NCBI GenBank assembly: GCA_030668875.1
Contig: DAOVER010000017.1
Location: 1-61,170 of the forward strand
Origin: Candidatus Heimdallarchaeota archaeon
GTDB taxonomy: Archaea > Asgardarchaeota > Heimdallarchaeia > Heimdallarchaeales > Heimdallarchaeaceae
Direction of reading: 5' to 3'
DNA length: 61,170 nt
Of the stretch, positions 26,322 through 36,237 are shown piece by piece. The number at the start of each line of letters is the position of its first letter. Within the stretch, counting starts at the first letter, position 1. The translations under genes and the position numbers were made by a program. A model generated the notes under the pieces. That model was not told the DNA's origin and did not search any database. It saw only the letters and a list, made by a program, of their open reading frames with translations.

Positions 26322-27758
26322 ATGGTTTCTCCAAAGTTTCGTATTAGAAGTATTTATGATGTGCCCATTATCAAATTGATTTTGGATAATCTTGATTATG
26401 AACTTGTTCAACCAGATTTTAAACAAGCAAAACTGTTTGATGTAAAAGACAAGGTGTTTTCCTATGATATCGAAATCATCGATATATTAGACGGGTATGG
26501 GGCTTCGATTGAGGGTGAAGAAGAGTATGTGTCAGCTATAACCTCTCTTCTTCTAGAGAAGATACCCAACTCGATAAGACTTCAGCACCCTGTGCAGTTA
26601 CATGCAGTATACAATGGCAAGGTTGTTCACGTGAACCATGAGAAAAATCTGTCTGTTGTTGATATTGGAGAAAATATTAATACTATTATGTTTGGTTCAG
26701 ATTTTCATAGAGGACAGAAAATAGTTGTTCAAATAAAGCAATTAAACATTTTTGAAGATCAACTTCCGGTTTGTTCTACTATAATTCATTTTCCTGGACA
26801 AACAGTAATTCTTGAAAGAGATGCAAACTTTGTAAGAGTTTCTAGGAAGCTTCCTAAAGCAGATAGAGATAGACTATTTGAGTTAGGTAAGAAATTGTGC
26901 CCCAGGGATCACGGGTTAATTATGAGAACTAGTGCAAGTTCTTCATCTTCTGAAGCTATTCAAGCGGATATTGACCATCTCGTACAAGGGGCAGAAGAGC
27001 TTGACCTTCTTATATCTGGTTCATCCTATGGTCCAGGTATACTACAACCAGGTCAAACTGTTGCACATACACTATTCCCAAAAGATGCAAAAGACACCCT
27101 TACTAACATCAGAAATGAGGTTATTCCAACAATTCCCTTGTATCATTGGTTCATGTCTTATTCCCCTGAACTTAAAATTACTACAATGTTTGCAGAAAAA
27201 ATATCCTCTGAAATAGAAGGAGAAAAACTCTCGCAAATTTTGAAGCAATTAATATTGGAAAAAGACTTTTCAGATAACACTCTCATTCGACTACAAGAAT
27301 ATAGGTTGACCTCTCCTCCACAAGAAAGAGTATTAGGTCAGCTGAATATCAAGGATAATATATTAACAATAAAAAGAAGCTTCCGATCTTCCCGCGGAGT
27401 TCATTATGGATTAAGTTCTGATATACAACAAGGTGACACTTCAATCGTCATTACAAAGGAAGGAAGTTGGACAATACACTCAAAAATATCACGTGATGAA
27501 AAGATTATTGGTGAGCTTGTAAAGGTTGTAACACCAATTGAGCTTTTCGAGGGTAGTCGTATCCGATTTATTGATTTAGGTTTAACTATTATTAAGCAGA
27601 GTGGTGATATAGAAGTTAAAGATGAGGGCTTAGTACGCACTTTATCCGATCAAGGTATAATCTCTTCGACTTTCAAAGACAAGATATATTCATTATTCGA
27701 AGAGTGTCAAAAACAAATGGAAGATGGAAACGAGGAAATTTTAATCCTTTCTGAATAA
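26322..27758 (+). CDS. FAU-1-type RNase E/G-like protein with DUF402 domain
   Basis: About 478 residues from ATG 26322 (an upstream TTG at 26289 is also in frame). The N-terminal domain is followed by an S1-like RNA-binding segment (about residues 95-165), then an RNase E/G-like core with KLCPRDHGLIMRTSA near residue 200. The C-terminal DUF402 region has RGVHYGLSSDIQQGD. This is the domain order of the archaeal AU-rich-RNA binding protein FAU-1, implicated in rRNA maturation. It is 17 bases upstream of the DUF2797 gene in the same direction. Confidence 0.75.
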   Translation: MVSPKFRIRSIYDVPIIKLILDNLDYELVQPDFKQAKLFDVKDKVFSYDIEIIDILDGYGASIEGEEEYVSAITSLLLEKIPNSIRLQHPVQLHAVYNGKVVHVNHEKNLSVVDIGENINTIMFGSDFHRGQKIVVQIKQLNIFEDQLPVCSTIIHFPGQTVILERDANFVRVSRKLPKADRDRLFELGKKLCPRDHGLIMRTSASSSSSEAIQADIDHLVQGAEELDLLISGSSYGPGILQPGQTVAHTLFPKDAKDTLTNIRNEVIPTIPLYHWFMSYSPELKITTMFAEKISSEIEGEKLSQILKQLILEKDFSDNTLIRLQEYRLTSPPQERVLGQLNIKDNILTIKRSFRSSRGVHYGLSSDIQQGDTSIVITKEGSWTIHSKISRDEKIIGELVKVVTPIELFEGSRIRFIDLGLTIIKQSGDIEVKDEGLVRTLSDQGIISSTFKDKIYSLFEECQKQMEDGNEEILILSE

Positions 27759-27775
27759 ATTTTTTGGAGATTAAC

Positions 27776-28687
27776 TTGAAAGAACACTTAACCGCAGTTA
27801 AATGGGATCCTGATATCCCTCCTTACTCTTTCCTTTTTGTAAGGGATTTTGAAAATGCTCCTGATATAATCTATAAGAAAGCTATTGAACTTAATCAGCC
27901 ATTTAACCTTGAAATCAAAAACAGTAAAATTTGCATAGGACATTCAATCGATAAAGACAACTACCACCTTTGTTCAAATTTTACGGATGAGAAATATGTT
28001 AGATGCTATAATTGTGAACAAAAGGATTTTCAAAAATGCTTTATTCTTTGTGATGCAAGTAAACCTTTTGGAAATTGTTCCAATAATCCTGCAGCATATG
28101 AGTATTGTAAAACACATCTGTCCTCTGTCTATCTTGCTTTAATCGCAAATGAAGTGAAGGTTGGCGTTTCTTTTTCACCTCTTAAACGGTGGATAAATCA
28201 AGGAGCTGACGTAGCCGTTGAATTTTTTAAAGCTAAAAATGGTTTTGATGCTCGAACACTTGAAAAGGAAATATCAAAATCGCTTAGTATATCACAGTCT
28301 ATTAGGAAGACAAACAAAGCTAGGAAACTTAACTTTGATTTAACCAAATCCCTTCCAGAGTTTCACAAGTTAAAGGATAGAGTCATAGAATTTCTAGATC
28401 AACACAATTATGTCTCACAAGAATCTGACTTATTACACAAGGAGCAACACCTTTCTTCTTACTATGGTGATATTCCTAAACTATCAACCTCTCCTATAAT
28501 CAATGATGTAGAAAAAACAAATCAGATTGTTGGGACAGTTGTTGGTGTAAAGGGAAAACTGCTTGTCACTAAAGTAAATAGCAGTTATTATGTAACAAAT
28601 CTTTCTAAAATCGTTGGACGAATCATTGAGTTCTCAGACCTGCCATTGAAACTTAAGGGTCAGAAATCATTATCAGATTACTTTTAG
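27776..28687 (+). CDS. DUF2797 protein
   Basis: About 303 residues. The start is most likely TTG 27776, which has GGAG six bases upstream; TTG 27764 is also in frame. Cys-rich N-terminal half: CIGHS, YNCEQKDFQKCFILCDASKPFGNC and YEYCKTH. Then comes VYLALIANEVKVGVSFSPLKRWINQGAD, which is the core signature of DUF2797. The Cys/His pattern suggests zinc binding. Function unknown. It is cotranscribed with the FAU-1-type gene by spacing. Confidence 0.75.
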   Translation: MKEHLTAVKWDPDIPPYSFLFVRDFENAPDIIYKKAIELNQPFNLEIKNSKICIGHSIDKDNYHLCSNFTDEKYVRCYNCEQKDFQKCFILCDASKPFGNCSNNPAAYEYCKTHLSSVYLALIANEVKVGVSFSPLKRWINQGADVAVEFFKAKNGFDARTLEKEISKSLSISQSIRKTNKARKLNFDLTKSLPEFHKLKDRVIEFLDQHNYVSQESDLLHKEQHLSSYYGDIPKLSTSPIINDVEKTNQIVGTVVGVKGKLLVTKVNSSYYVTNLSKIVGRIIEFSDLPLKLKGQKSLSDYF

Positions 28688-28760
28688 TTGACCTGTCTGC
28701 ATAGTGAGTAAGTGTAGAATAGTTTAAATTATAACGGAAAAATTGATTAATTGATAATGT

Positions 28761-28997
28761 ATGAGTGACTTCAAAAATCGTAATATAGAGTGTATTATGG
28801 CTATTCTGAAGGAAAAAAGCCCAGCGACAACCAAAGAATTACTGGCTCTTACTGATAAATTCCCAGATTTATGCATTGGCTGTTCTTCTGGTGGAGACGT
28901 TATCATGGCAGGTAAAGAATTAGTTGAACAAGGGCTTGTTGAACGAAATTGGACTTCTAAAGGATACTCCTGGAAGTTAATTAACGATACAGTATAG
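28761..28997 (+). CDS. Small winged-helix-like protein
   Basis: 78 residues. NIECIMAILKEKSPATTKEL followed by a recognition-helix-like stretch and ELVEQGLVERNWTSKGYSW looks like a winged helix with its wing. A short Cys pair lies in CIGCSSGGDVIM. It ends 18 bases before the cysteine desulfurase-like gene and probably shares its transcript, so a regulatory or sulfur/Fe-sensing role is possible but unproven. Confidence 0.5.
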   Translation: MSDFKNRNIECIMAILKEKSPATTKELLALTDKFPDLCIGCSSGGDVIMAGKELVEQGLVERNWTSKGYSWKLINDTV

Positions 28998-29015
28998 ATT
29001 TGATAAGGTGTTAAT

Positions 29016-30281
29016 ATGGTAGTTTGGTCTAAGATAAGAAGAGATTTTCCTGTGTTAAATCAGCTTTACGAAGGTAAAAATTTGATTTATTTTGATTCAG
29101 CTTGTATGGCACTCAAACCTGTTCAAGTTTGGGAAGCTATGGAATACTACTACAAATATTTAGGAGCTTGTGGAGGTGCTGGTAGGTCGACCCACAGCTT
29201 AGGTCAAGAAACAAGTATGCTTACTGAGGAAGCAAGAGTGAATATGGCAAGTTTCATTAACGCGACCTCTCCCAACGAAATAATCTGGACACGTAATGCT
29301 ACTGAAGGTTTAAACATTGTAGCCGCTACCATACCGCTCAATAAAGAAGAAAATGTTGTGACAACGACATTAGAACATCACAGTGGTATGCTTCCGTTCT
29401 ATAAGAGATGTCAAGAAACTGGAAGCGAAATGAGATTAGTCCAAGCTGGTAAGGATGGTACATTAGATCCTGCTGAGTTTGAAAAACAAATTGATGATAA
29501 AACTAAGATTGTCTCGTTTGTTCATTCATCCAATTTAACCGGAACTATAGCTCCCTTAGAAGAAGTAGTTGAAATAGCTCATAATCACGGTGCTTTAGTA
29601 GTCTCCGATGAAGCTCAATATGCTCCACATAACAAACTAGATGTCAAGAAAATTGATGTTGATTTTAGCGTTTTAAGCATCCACAAAGCTTGTGGTCCTA
29701 CTGGAGTTGGTGTTCTGTATGGAAAATATGATCTTCTTGAAGAATTGGACATGTTCCTAGTTGGTGGAGATGTAATAGAAGATGTAGTTTACAAAGATGG
29801 AAAAATCTTTCCCAAGTATCTTCCTCCTCCACATAAATTTGAAGCAGGGTTGCAGAATTATGGTGGGATGATGGGTGCAGGAGCAGCTGTAGAATATCTG
29901 CAAAAAATAGGTATGGATAATGTTCATAGAAGAGAACAAGTTTTTTCCCGAAAGCTCTTAGAAGGGATTCTTGAACTTGAAAAGTTCGAAGTACTGGGAC
30001 CTTTGGATTATAAACAAAGAGCAGCCCTTGTTTCGTTTAGACCAAAGTCCGGAAGTGTAAATCATAATGATATTACTGAGTATTTCAATGAAATGATTCC
30101 AAACCATAAGATACTGATGAGGTCTGGAAATATGTGTGTTCACCCCTTCCAATATCAAATTGGATTGAATCCTGGCAAAGGTGAGGGTATAGTTCGAGCT
30201 TCACTTTATATCTACAATACAATGAATGAAATTGAGATATTCTTAACTGAACTAGAAAACTTTGCTAAGTTAATAGATTAG
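29016..30281 (+). CDS. Cysteine desulfurase (SufS/CsdA-type)
   Basis: 421 residues, PLP-dependent class V aminotransferase fold. Seen: TRNATEGLNIVA, HHSGMLPFYKRC, SDEAQYAPHNKLDV, the PLP-lysine segment SIHKACGPTGVGVLYG and, near the end, RSGNMCVHPFQY, which holds the candidate catalytic Cys. It mobilises sulfur from cysteine, probably for Fe-S clusters or thiolation. The start ATG has AAGGTG upstream. No sufBCD or iscU gene is next to it. A selenocysteine lyase or related desulfurase is the alternative. Confidence 0.85.
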   Translation: MVVWSKIRRDFPVLNQLYEGKNLIYFDSACMALKPVQVWEAMEYYYKYLGACGGAGRSTHSLGQETSMLTEEARVNMASFINATSPNEIIWTRNATEGLNIVAATIPLNKEENVVTTTLEHHSGMLPFYKRCQETGSEMRLVQAGKDGTLDPAEFEKQIDDKTKIVSFVHSSNLTGTIAPLEEVVEIAHNHGALVVSDEAQYAPHNKLDVKKIDVDFSVLSIHKACGPTGVGVLYGKYDLLEELDMFLVGGDVIEDVVYKDGKIFPKYLPPPHKFEAGLQNYGGMMGAGAAVEYLQKIGMDNVHRREQVFSRKLLEGILELEKFEVLGPLDYKQRAALVSFRPKSGSVNHNDITEYFNEMIPNHKILMRSGNMCVHPFQYQIGLNPGKGEGIVRASLYIYNTMNEIEIFLTELENFAKLID

Positions 30282-30415
30282 TTTAATGGAAACCTGTACA
30301 AAGCCTTTCATTTACCAATCACTTTTTCTAATTTTTTATTCTAATCAACCGAAAGCATTAAAAAATAGATGTGTTTTGAAGATATTGGATAAAATTTTTC
30401 ACAGAGGTTTTTAGA

Positions 30416-30691
30416 GTGAGTGATGAAACCCTCGAGCAGGTAAACGAAGCAATTCAATTGTTGGAAAGAATAAGCGAGGATACAACTGTACCCCGAAATA
30501 TAAGAAGAGCTGCAACAAACTCTCTTGAAATCATAAGAGAACTTGATCCTGAATTGAGTTTGGCAGTCAAAGCAAATAATGCAATAGAAATACTAGATGA
30601 AATATCTCAGGATCCTAACTGTCCTGCTCATGCAAGGACGATGCTGTTACAGATAATAACTCTTCTAGAGATAACAGACTACGATTACTAA
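30416..30691 (+). CDS. UPF0147 family protein
   Basis: 91 residues, GTG start. All-helical and matching the conserved archaeal UPF0147 pattern: AIQLLERISEDTTVPRNIRR in the first half and EILDEISQDPNCPAHARTML in the second, an evident internal helical duplication. Function unknown. T-rich sequence follows (about 30729-30743), before the convergent GlmU-like gene. Confidence 0.85.
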   Translation: MSDETLEQVNEAIQLLERISEDTTVPRNIRRAATNSLEIIRELDPELSLAVKANNAIEILDEISQDPNCPAHARTMLLQIITLLEITDYDY

Positions 30692-30744
30692 CCTTGAGTG
30701 TTAGTCAATTGTGACTATTCCATCTATTGTTCTCTTTTTTTTAG

Positions 30745-31983
30745 CTATTTACTCTCTTTATTGTCAGATATGTAATCATCTCTAATTGTTGTTCCGGGTG
30801 CGACAATGGAATTGGTGGGTATTTTTCTTCCAGCAAAGATGAGTGTATTTACTCCTATATCACAATTATCCCCAATTATGGCTCCAAGTTTTAAAAGACC
30901 CGTATTTACTTTCTTGCCATTAATATTCATAGAAACTTCTTTCATACTTGTTTCTGTAATAACAGTCATAACCCCCGATGATATACATGTTTTTTGACCT
31001 ATCACACTGTTCCCAACATAACACAACCGGAAAATTTTAGTTTCATTAAATAGGACAGAATTCTTTATCTCACTTCCAAATCCAATAAGAGACCCCTTTC
31101 CTATTGAACAATGGTCTCTGACTAAAACATTGTTTCCAATATATGTGTTCGCACCAATATATAACGGGCCGTTAAGAACAGATCCAGAACTTATTTCCAC
31201 ATTCTCTTCGATTATCACTGCGTTTTTTAATTCCACATTAGATGCGATTGACACATCCTTGGCTATTCGTGATTCTTGTATATTTGATAACAACAACCTA
31301 TTCGCTTCGATAATATTCCATGGTTTTCCAATATCAACCCATTCTTTTTCCCATATCGCCGCTGACACTTTATCTCCCTTCTCTATCCTCGCATTTATTG
31401 CTTGACTCAATGATTGTTGTAATCTAATCTCATCAAATAAGTCGGTTCTAATAATAAAACAACCCGCATCAACATATTTGCTCTCAGATGTTTGCTCAAT
31501 TTTCTTTATACCAGCTTTTTTTACTAATCCCATAGAATCTATCTCAACAATGCCAAAATCTCCAGTATCTCCTCGCAAAGTTAGGGTCATTGTCATATCA
31601 GCTTGTGTATTCTCAAAAGCATTCAATGCTCGTTGCATCAAACCCTTTTCTGGAACAATATCACCAAAAAGCAATAAAAATTCTGAATCATTTTTAACAA
31701 ATTCTTCGGATGCTAATAGTGCTGATTCAATTCCTTCCTTCTCGCCTTGGTCTGCATATTGAATGTTAACATTGAAGTCTGTTCCTTTCTTGAAATATTC
31801 CCTAATTTGTTCTCCTTTATATCCAGTGACAATAATGATATCGGTTAAACCCATGCCCCGTAGTTCTTCAATCAAATATTGCAAAATAGGTTTACCTAAC
31901 AAAGTAATCATGGGTTTAGGTCTAGTTTCAGTTAATGGATACAAATCTAAGCCCTTGCCACCAGCTAATATTACTGTTTTCAT
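30745..31983 (-). CDS. Bifunctional sugar-1-phosphate nucleotidylyltransferase/acetyltransferase (GlmU-like)
   Basis: About 412 residues from ATG 31983 (MKTVILAGGKGLDLYPLTE); the frame is open to 32064, but the catalytic motif must be N-terminal. The nucleotidyltransferase domain has AGGKG, the TRPKPMITLLGKP Lys motif and LLFGDIV. From about residue 250, a left-handed beta-helix of hexapeptide repeats (IASNVELKNAVI, IGANTYIGNNVLV and so on) follows. Archaeal homologues act on glucosamine-1-P or glucose/dTTP pairs. With glmS and glmM-like genes in the window, UDP-GlcNAc synthesis is the likely role. A palindrome lies about 105 bases upstream. Confidence 0.85.
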   Translation of the reverse strand: MKTVILAGGKGLDLYPLTETRPKPMITLLGKPILQYLIEELRGMGLTDIIIVTGYKGEQIREYFKKGTDFNVNIQYADQGEKEGIESALLASEEFVKNDSEFLLLFGDIVPEKGLMQRALNAFENTQADMTMTLTLRGDTGDFGIVEIDSMGLVKKAGIKKIEQTSESKYVDAGCFIIRTDLFDEIRLQQSLSQAINARIEKGDKVSAAIWEKEWVDIGKPWNIIEANRLLLSNIQESRIAKDVSIASNVELKNAVIIEENVEISSGSVLNGPLYIGANTYIGNNVLVRDHCSIGKGSLIGFGSEIKNSVLFNETKIFRLCYVGNSVIGQKTCISSGVMTVITETSMKEVSMNINGKKVNTGLLKLGAIIGDNCDIGVNTLIFAGRKIPTNSIVAPGTTIRDDYISDNKESK

Positions 31984-32086
31984 TCTATTCCTAGACACTA
32001 TCTCATCACCAATATATCTCTTTTTTCCTAAACTTTCTTTTCCTAATGTTTTGATTGCACCCATGCTTTTAAACTTTTCACTACAT

Positions 32087-32105
32087 TTAACTCAAAAAAA
32101 GTAAA
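32087..32105. promoter_or_regulatory. Operator-like palindrome upstream of the GlmU-like gene
   Basis: TTAACT, seven bases, AGTAAA: the same half-site type and the same 7-base spacer as the palindrome upstream of glmS (36238-36256), with one mismatch. It lies in the promoter region of the minus-strand gene whose ATG is at 31983. Candidate site for the TrmB-family regulator at 37480-38274. Confidence 0.35.
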
Positions 32106-32187
32106 TTTCTTTTTCATTTTTGGTGTTCTTCAATTGGCGACGAATAGTAATTAATGTTACTACTGTAGCAATAGACCCCGGGTCAAT

Positions 32188-32670
32188 TTAATATACAGTC
32201 GAATCTTCTCGAGTGTCTTTTCTTCTTCTTAGAGGTTTTACAAAAAACACAGAAACTGAAGAAATTAAAGGTGAAAATAAAGCTAATTGCGATCCAATGC
32301 CGAACGGAGCCCACAACCCACTTAAAACCCACCCTACCAAACATATTCCAAAAGATATCCATCTTACAATAATCACTGCTTTTGGTTTTGGAAACACAAA
32401 GAAGATGTAGAGTAAAGAATTGGTCAATCCAATTAGACTGAAAGCTGCTAATATTATGATTTCCCAGAACTTAAGAGAAATGTAGTAACCCTCAACTTGT
32501 GGATACATCGTCTCCCAATAGTTTACAGCTATCAAACTATAACCAGCAATAAAACCCATCAACACAACTATTTCACTTACTAGGCTGTAATTACAAAGAC
32601 CCTTGTTTGCCCCTCGACAAGCATTTCCTTCAGAACGAATTGTTTCTTCTTGTTTCTCTGCTTCTGTCAT
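32188..32670 (-). CDS. Small membrane protein, four predicted helices
   Basis: 160 residues. The N-terminal 25 residues are polar (EAEKQEETIRSEGNACRG). Hydrophobic segments lie at about 30-50, 67-92, 98-118 and 124-146, then a basic tail (PLRRRKDTREDS). No family recognised. Between the GlmU-like gene and the divergent LAGLIDADG gene; no operon evidence. Confidence 0.5.
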   Translation of the reverse strand: MTEAEKQEETIRSEGNACRGANKGLCNYSLVSEIVVLMGFIAGYSLIAVNYWETMYPQVEGYYISLKFWEIIILAAFSLIGLTNSLLYIFFVFPKPKAVIIVRWISFGICLVGWVLSGLWAPFGIGSQLALFSPLISSVSVFFVKPLRRRKDTREDSTVY

Positions 32671-32789
32671 AACTAGTTCCCCTCTGTTAGTACACTCTTA
32701 TACGATGAGTTTAATATTTTTAACTAAAATAAGTTATTCGGTTTTCACTGAAGATTTTTCTTACCTTTATATGCCATTTTGTTTATTAT

Positions 32790-34340
32790 ATGGTAAGAAT
32801 GAGCGTGCTTACATGGGAGAAGAGAGTAGCTAAAGGAAATAGTAAGGGAACGGGATGGTTGCCTATACCAAGGGAACTGGAAGAAAGAGTGGAATTAGGC
32901 ACATATTATGATATTTCTATACATGAGAAAGAAATGGTGCCTCTTGATATCACTACCAAGTTAGTTGAATATAGTGGATATTGGGGATTTTATATTCCAA
33001 AAGCGATATGTGAAAAACATTCACTAATAAGAAAGAGAGTAGAGATAATGATTGAAGAATCGGAGTATTTTCCTGCTCAAATATCTGCAGACAAACGAAT
33101 TTACTTACCTTATTCCTATGTTGTTGAAAATGAAATTAAAGAAAATGAATTGTATGAAATAGAAATAGTTGTAGATGGTCTAGCTTTTGGGGAAGTGGTG
33201 TTAATCTCTAAGACGGATAGATCAAAAATATCTCGTCTAGATGAATACATTATTACTATACGTTTGTGTGCAATTCCTAAAAAAGTCCGAGCTAAAGTGA
33301 AGTTCATCAGAAAAATTAAGGTCCTTTCACCTGTAAAACCACCCCTTCCTGAGGAATACTTTTACCTTCCTTCACTTTTTCATGGAGCAATAATGGGGAA
33401 GATAGATCCAAACGAAATGATAATTTTCAAGGGAAATCATGTACCGATAATCACTCCTATTACAGTAAAATTGGAAGAATATATTCACTATTTTGGATGT
33501 TATTATGCAGATGGAACAAAAGTAGGACCAGGGTGGAGTACAAGTGCATCCACACCAGAACAAGCAACGTATTTCATTGAACGATATGAGAAATTAGTTT
33601 TCAATGATATACTGGATTATGTTTTGATATATAGCCAAAAACCATCAGACAAGAGGACAGAGGAGGAAGTAAGGAAAGATTTACAAGAATACTGGAAAAG
33701 AGAAGCAAGCATAAACATAAAGAGAAAAAAGATTAAGATTCGAGTAACGAAACATGACAATCCATTGAAATGGAATAAGTGTGGGTCATTACGTATTTGC
33801 TCATACAAAGCACAAGTGTTAGATTTGCATATGGGGTTATTAGGGGAAATAGTTTATTACTTGAACGGAAGTGAGAATAGAGCGCATCTATGGCAATTCC
33901 TTTTTGGAATTTTAGAGGGAGATGGAAGCGTTTGTGGTGGTATAAAGAGGTTTGGAATCGGTTTTGCTTTTCATAAGGGTGATCAGGTTATTCGAGAATT
34001 ACTTGATAAATTAGAGGTTAAATATTCAGTCGATTTATCTAGAGTCAAAAACAAAACTGGTTCTGGAATATTCGCATCAATTTGGTTATTTGAAGTTTTG
34101 CTGAATTTGAAAATACTATCACAAAACATCTTTATTTACTACCCAAAAAGAAGAAAAACGTTTATTGAGAGACTTCTAAATCAACCAACTGTTAGGTTTA
34201 TCATGGGTAAAAATACACATCTGGCTCCAATTTCTGAGAACTTTTTTATGGAAAATGACTTTAATCTTGAAGATATAGAGCAAATACTCTATTCTCTTAC
34301 TTTAGAACTAAGTAATATTAAACTTGAAACAAAAATATAA
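32790..34340 (+). CDS. Free-standing LAGLIDADG-type endonuclease-like protein
   Basis: 516 residues. Two LAGLIDADG-like helices are visible: YIHYFGCYYADGTK (about residues 230-243) and LWQFLFGILEGDGSV (about 364-380), each ending in the acidic residue expected at the active site. That gives a single-chain two-motif endonuclease. The N-terminal ~200 residues are beta-rich and begin KGNSKGTGWLPIPREL, resembling an AbrB/SpoVT-type DNA-binding domain. The gene is not inside an intron or intein of a visible host gene. It could be an active homing endonuclease or a domesticated DNA-binding protein. Confidence 0.7.
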   Translation: MVRMSVLTWEKRVAKGNSKGTGWLPIPRELEERVELGTYYDISIHEKEMVPLDITTKLVEYSGYWGFYIPKAICEKHSLIRKRVEIMIEESEYFPAQISADKRIYLPYSYVVENEIKENELYEIEIVVDGLAFGEVVLISKTDRSKISRLDEYIITIRLCAIPKKVRAKVKFIRKIKVLSPVKPPLPEEYFYLPSLFHGAIMGKIDPNEMIIFKGNHVPIITPITVKLEEYIHYFGCYYADGTKVGPGWSTSASTPEQATYFIERYEKLVFNDILDYVLIYSQKPSDKRTEEEVRKDLQEYWKREASINIKRKKIKIRVTKHDNPLKWNKCGSLRICSYKAQVLDLHMGLLGEIVYYLNGSENRAHLWQFLFGILEGDGSVCGGIKRFGIGFAFHKGDQVIRELLDKLEVKYSVDLSRVKNKTGSGIFASIWLFEVLLNLKILSQNIFIYYPKRRKTFIERLLNQPTVRFIMGKNTHLAPISENFFMENDFNLEDIEQILYSLTLELSNIKLETKI

Positions 34341-34355
34341 TCAATTAGACAAACA

Positions 34356-36182
34356 TCAAAGGACCGTCACAGATTTTGAAAGATTGCGGGGGTACGAAGG
34401 GTCTAAGCCTTTTTTCACTGCTGTATAGTATGCTAGTAATTGCATCGGTATCACATATGGTATTGTTGTTATCATTTCTGAGTACCCTTTTGGTATCTCC
34501 ATTTTCCACTTCACCAGCTCTCCTATCTCTTTGTCTCCTTTCTCTATTACTCCTATTGTTGTTGCTCCTCTCGCTTTCATTTCCATTATATTCCCTATTA
34601 TCCTCTTATGTGTTTGATCTTTTGGTGCTATGAAAACTACTGGATAATCCTCTTCAATGAGTGCAATTGGTCCATGTTTTGATTCTCCTGCAGGATACGC
34701 TTCGCTATGAATGTAAGCTATTTCTTTCATCTTCAAAGCACCCTCTTTTGCTGTTTGAAGGTTTAATCCCCGTCCTAAGTAAAAACTGCTGTTCTTTTCA
34801 GCGAACCATGAAGCTATTCGGTTAGCAAGCGCTTCACTACGTACTATTGTTTGTTTCACAACTGAGGGTATTTTATTGTAGAGTTTTCGCGCTTCATCGT
34901 ATTCATTGTTCCCTAGCTCTCCTGAGATTCTGCCAATTTCAAGACCGATATCCCACATAGACAATGTTTGGGCGGTATAAGTTTTAGTTGCTGCTACTCC
35001 GATCTCAGGTCCTGCATAAAGATACAATACATCATCAGAATGACGAGTGATTGAGCTCCCAATAACATTAACAGCTGAAAGTATTTTTGCACCAGATTTT
35101 TTAGCATCCTTAATCGCCATTATAGTGTCCATTGTTTCTCCGCTCTGACTAACTGGCAGAACAATTGTATCTTCATCAATCAGAGGACTAATTGAGTCAT
35201 ATTCTGAAGCAATTATGGAAGTGCAAGGTTTCTTAGCATATTTACGAATAAGATTTTCACCGGTTAATGTGGAATAATGAGCTGTTCCAGCGGCTAAAAG
35301 AAAAACCTTCTTAGCATCATAAACCTTTTCTGATATTTTATGTAGGGACGGTTGTTTTATCCGAATATAATCTGCTAATGAACTAGATTGCTCGTGTATC
35401 TCTTTGAGCATGAAATGAGGAAAACCACCTTTTTGTGCCATTTCTGGTTTCCAAGAAACAATGTATGGTCTTCGTTCAACCCTTTTCATATTTGTAAAGT
35501 TAATTATTTCGTAACCATCGTGTGATAGAGTAACAAACTCATCGTCATGTAGTAGAACAACTTGTCGTGTGTGAGAAAGAAAAGCTGGGATGTCAGAAGC
35601 ACAGAACATTCTATCTGAATTTATACCAATAACAAGTGGACTATCTCTTTTTGCACAATAAATTTTATCTGGATCCAAACTAGAAAGAACACAAATTGCA
35701 AATGTCCCCTCTAATTTCCTAATTGTATGGATAATGGCATCTTTTAGTGCCATCTGCTCTTTCTGTATAAACTGTTCAATCAGATGAGGAATAATTTCAG
35801 TATCTGTCTCTGATTGAAAAACGTGTCCTTGGGTAACTAAGTCCTTTTTTAGTGACTGAAAATTCTCTATGATACCATTATGAATTACAGCAATTTCATT
35901 TTTGCAATCTATATGAGGATGAGAGTTTTCCTTGCTTGGGGGACCATGTGTTGCCCATCGTGTGTGCCCAATAGCAATTTTTCCGTGTAAATCATCTAAT
36001 TGTATTTTTTCGATAACTTCAGTGATTTTTCCTTCTTCCTTTGATACTTTAACTTGATTATTTTCTATAGTTGCTACGCCTACGCTGTCATAACCTCGAT
36101 ACTCGAGTTTTTTCAAAGAATCAATGATATTCTTACCGATTTTATTTGTGTCTCGCTGTACTATTCCTACTATCCCACACAT
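34356..36182 (-). CDS. glmS: Glutamine-fructose-6-phosphate aminotransferase (isomerizing)
   Basis: 608 residues, full length. It makes glucosamine-6-P from F6P and glutamine. N-terminal class II glutaminase: MCGIVGIVQ with Cys2 as nucleophile, then YRGYDSVG and GHTRWATHGPP. Two SIS sugar-isomerase domains follow (GTAHYSTLTGE and SQSGETMDT in the first, LGRGLNLQTAKEGALKMKE in the second). The end SYPRNLSKSVTVL is the canonical C-terminus. It lies downstream of pgi/pmi and the TrmB-type regulator on the same strand, with an operator-like palindrome 55-75 bases before its ATG. Confidence 0.95.
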   Translation of the reverse strand: MCGIVGIVQRDTNKIGKNIIDSLKKLEYRGYDSVGVATIENNQVKVSKEEGKITEVIEKIQLDDLHGKIAIGHTRWATHGPPSKENSHPHIDCKNEIAVIHNGIIENFQSLKKDLVTQGHVFQSETDTEIIPHLIEQFIQKEQMALKDAIIHTIRKLEGTFAICVLSSLDPDKIYCAKRDSPLVIGINSDRMFCASDIPAFLSHTRQVVLLHDDEFVTLSHDGYEIINFTNMKRVERRPYIVSWKPEMAQKGGFPHFMLKEIHEQSSSLADYIRIKQPSLHKISEKVYDAKKVFLLAAGTAHYSTLTGENLIRKYAKKPCTSIIASEYDSISPLIDEDTIVLPVSQSGETMDTIMAIKDAKKSGAKILSAVNVIGSSITRHSDDVLYLYAGPEIGVAATKTYTAQTLSMWDIGLEIGRISGELGNNEYDEARKLYNKIPSVVKQTIVRSEALANRIASWFAEKNSSFYLGRGLNLQTAKEGALKMKEIAYIHSEAYPAGESKHGPIALIEEDYPVVFIAPKDQTHKRIIGNIMEMKARGATTIGVIEKGDKEIGELVKWKMEIPKGYSEMITTIPYVIPMQLLAYYTAVKKGLDPSYPRNLSKSVTVL

Positions 36183-36237
36183 ATGTAACCCTGATCTTTT
36201 TATTTTCCGAGAAGAACGATGATGGTTTTCACTGATT

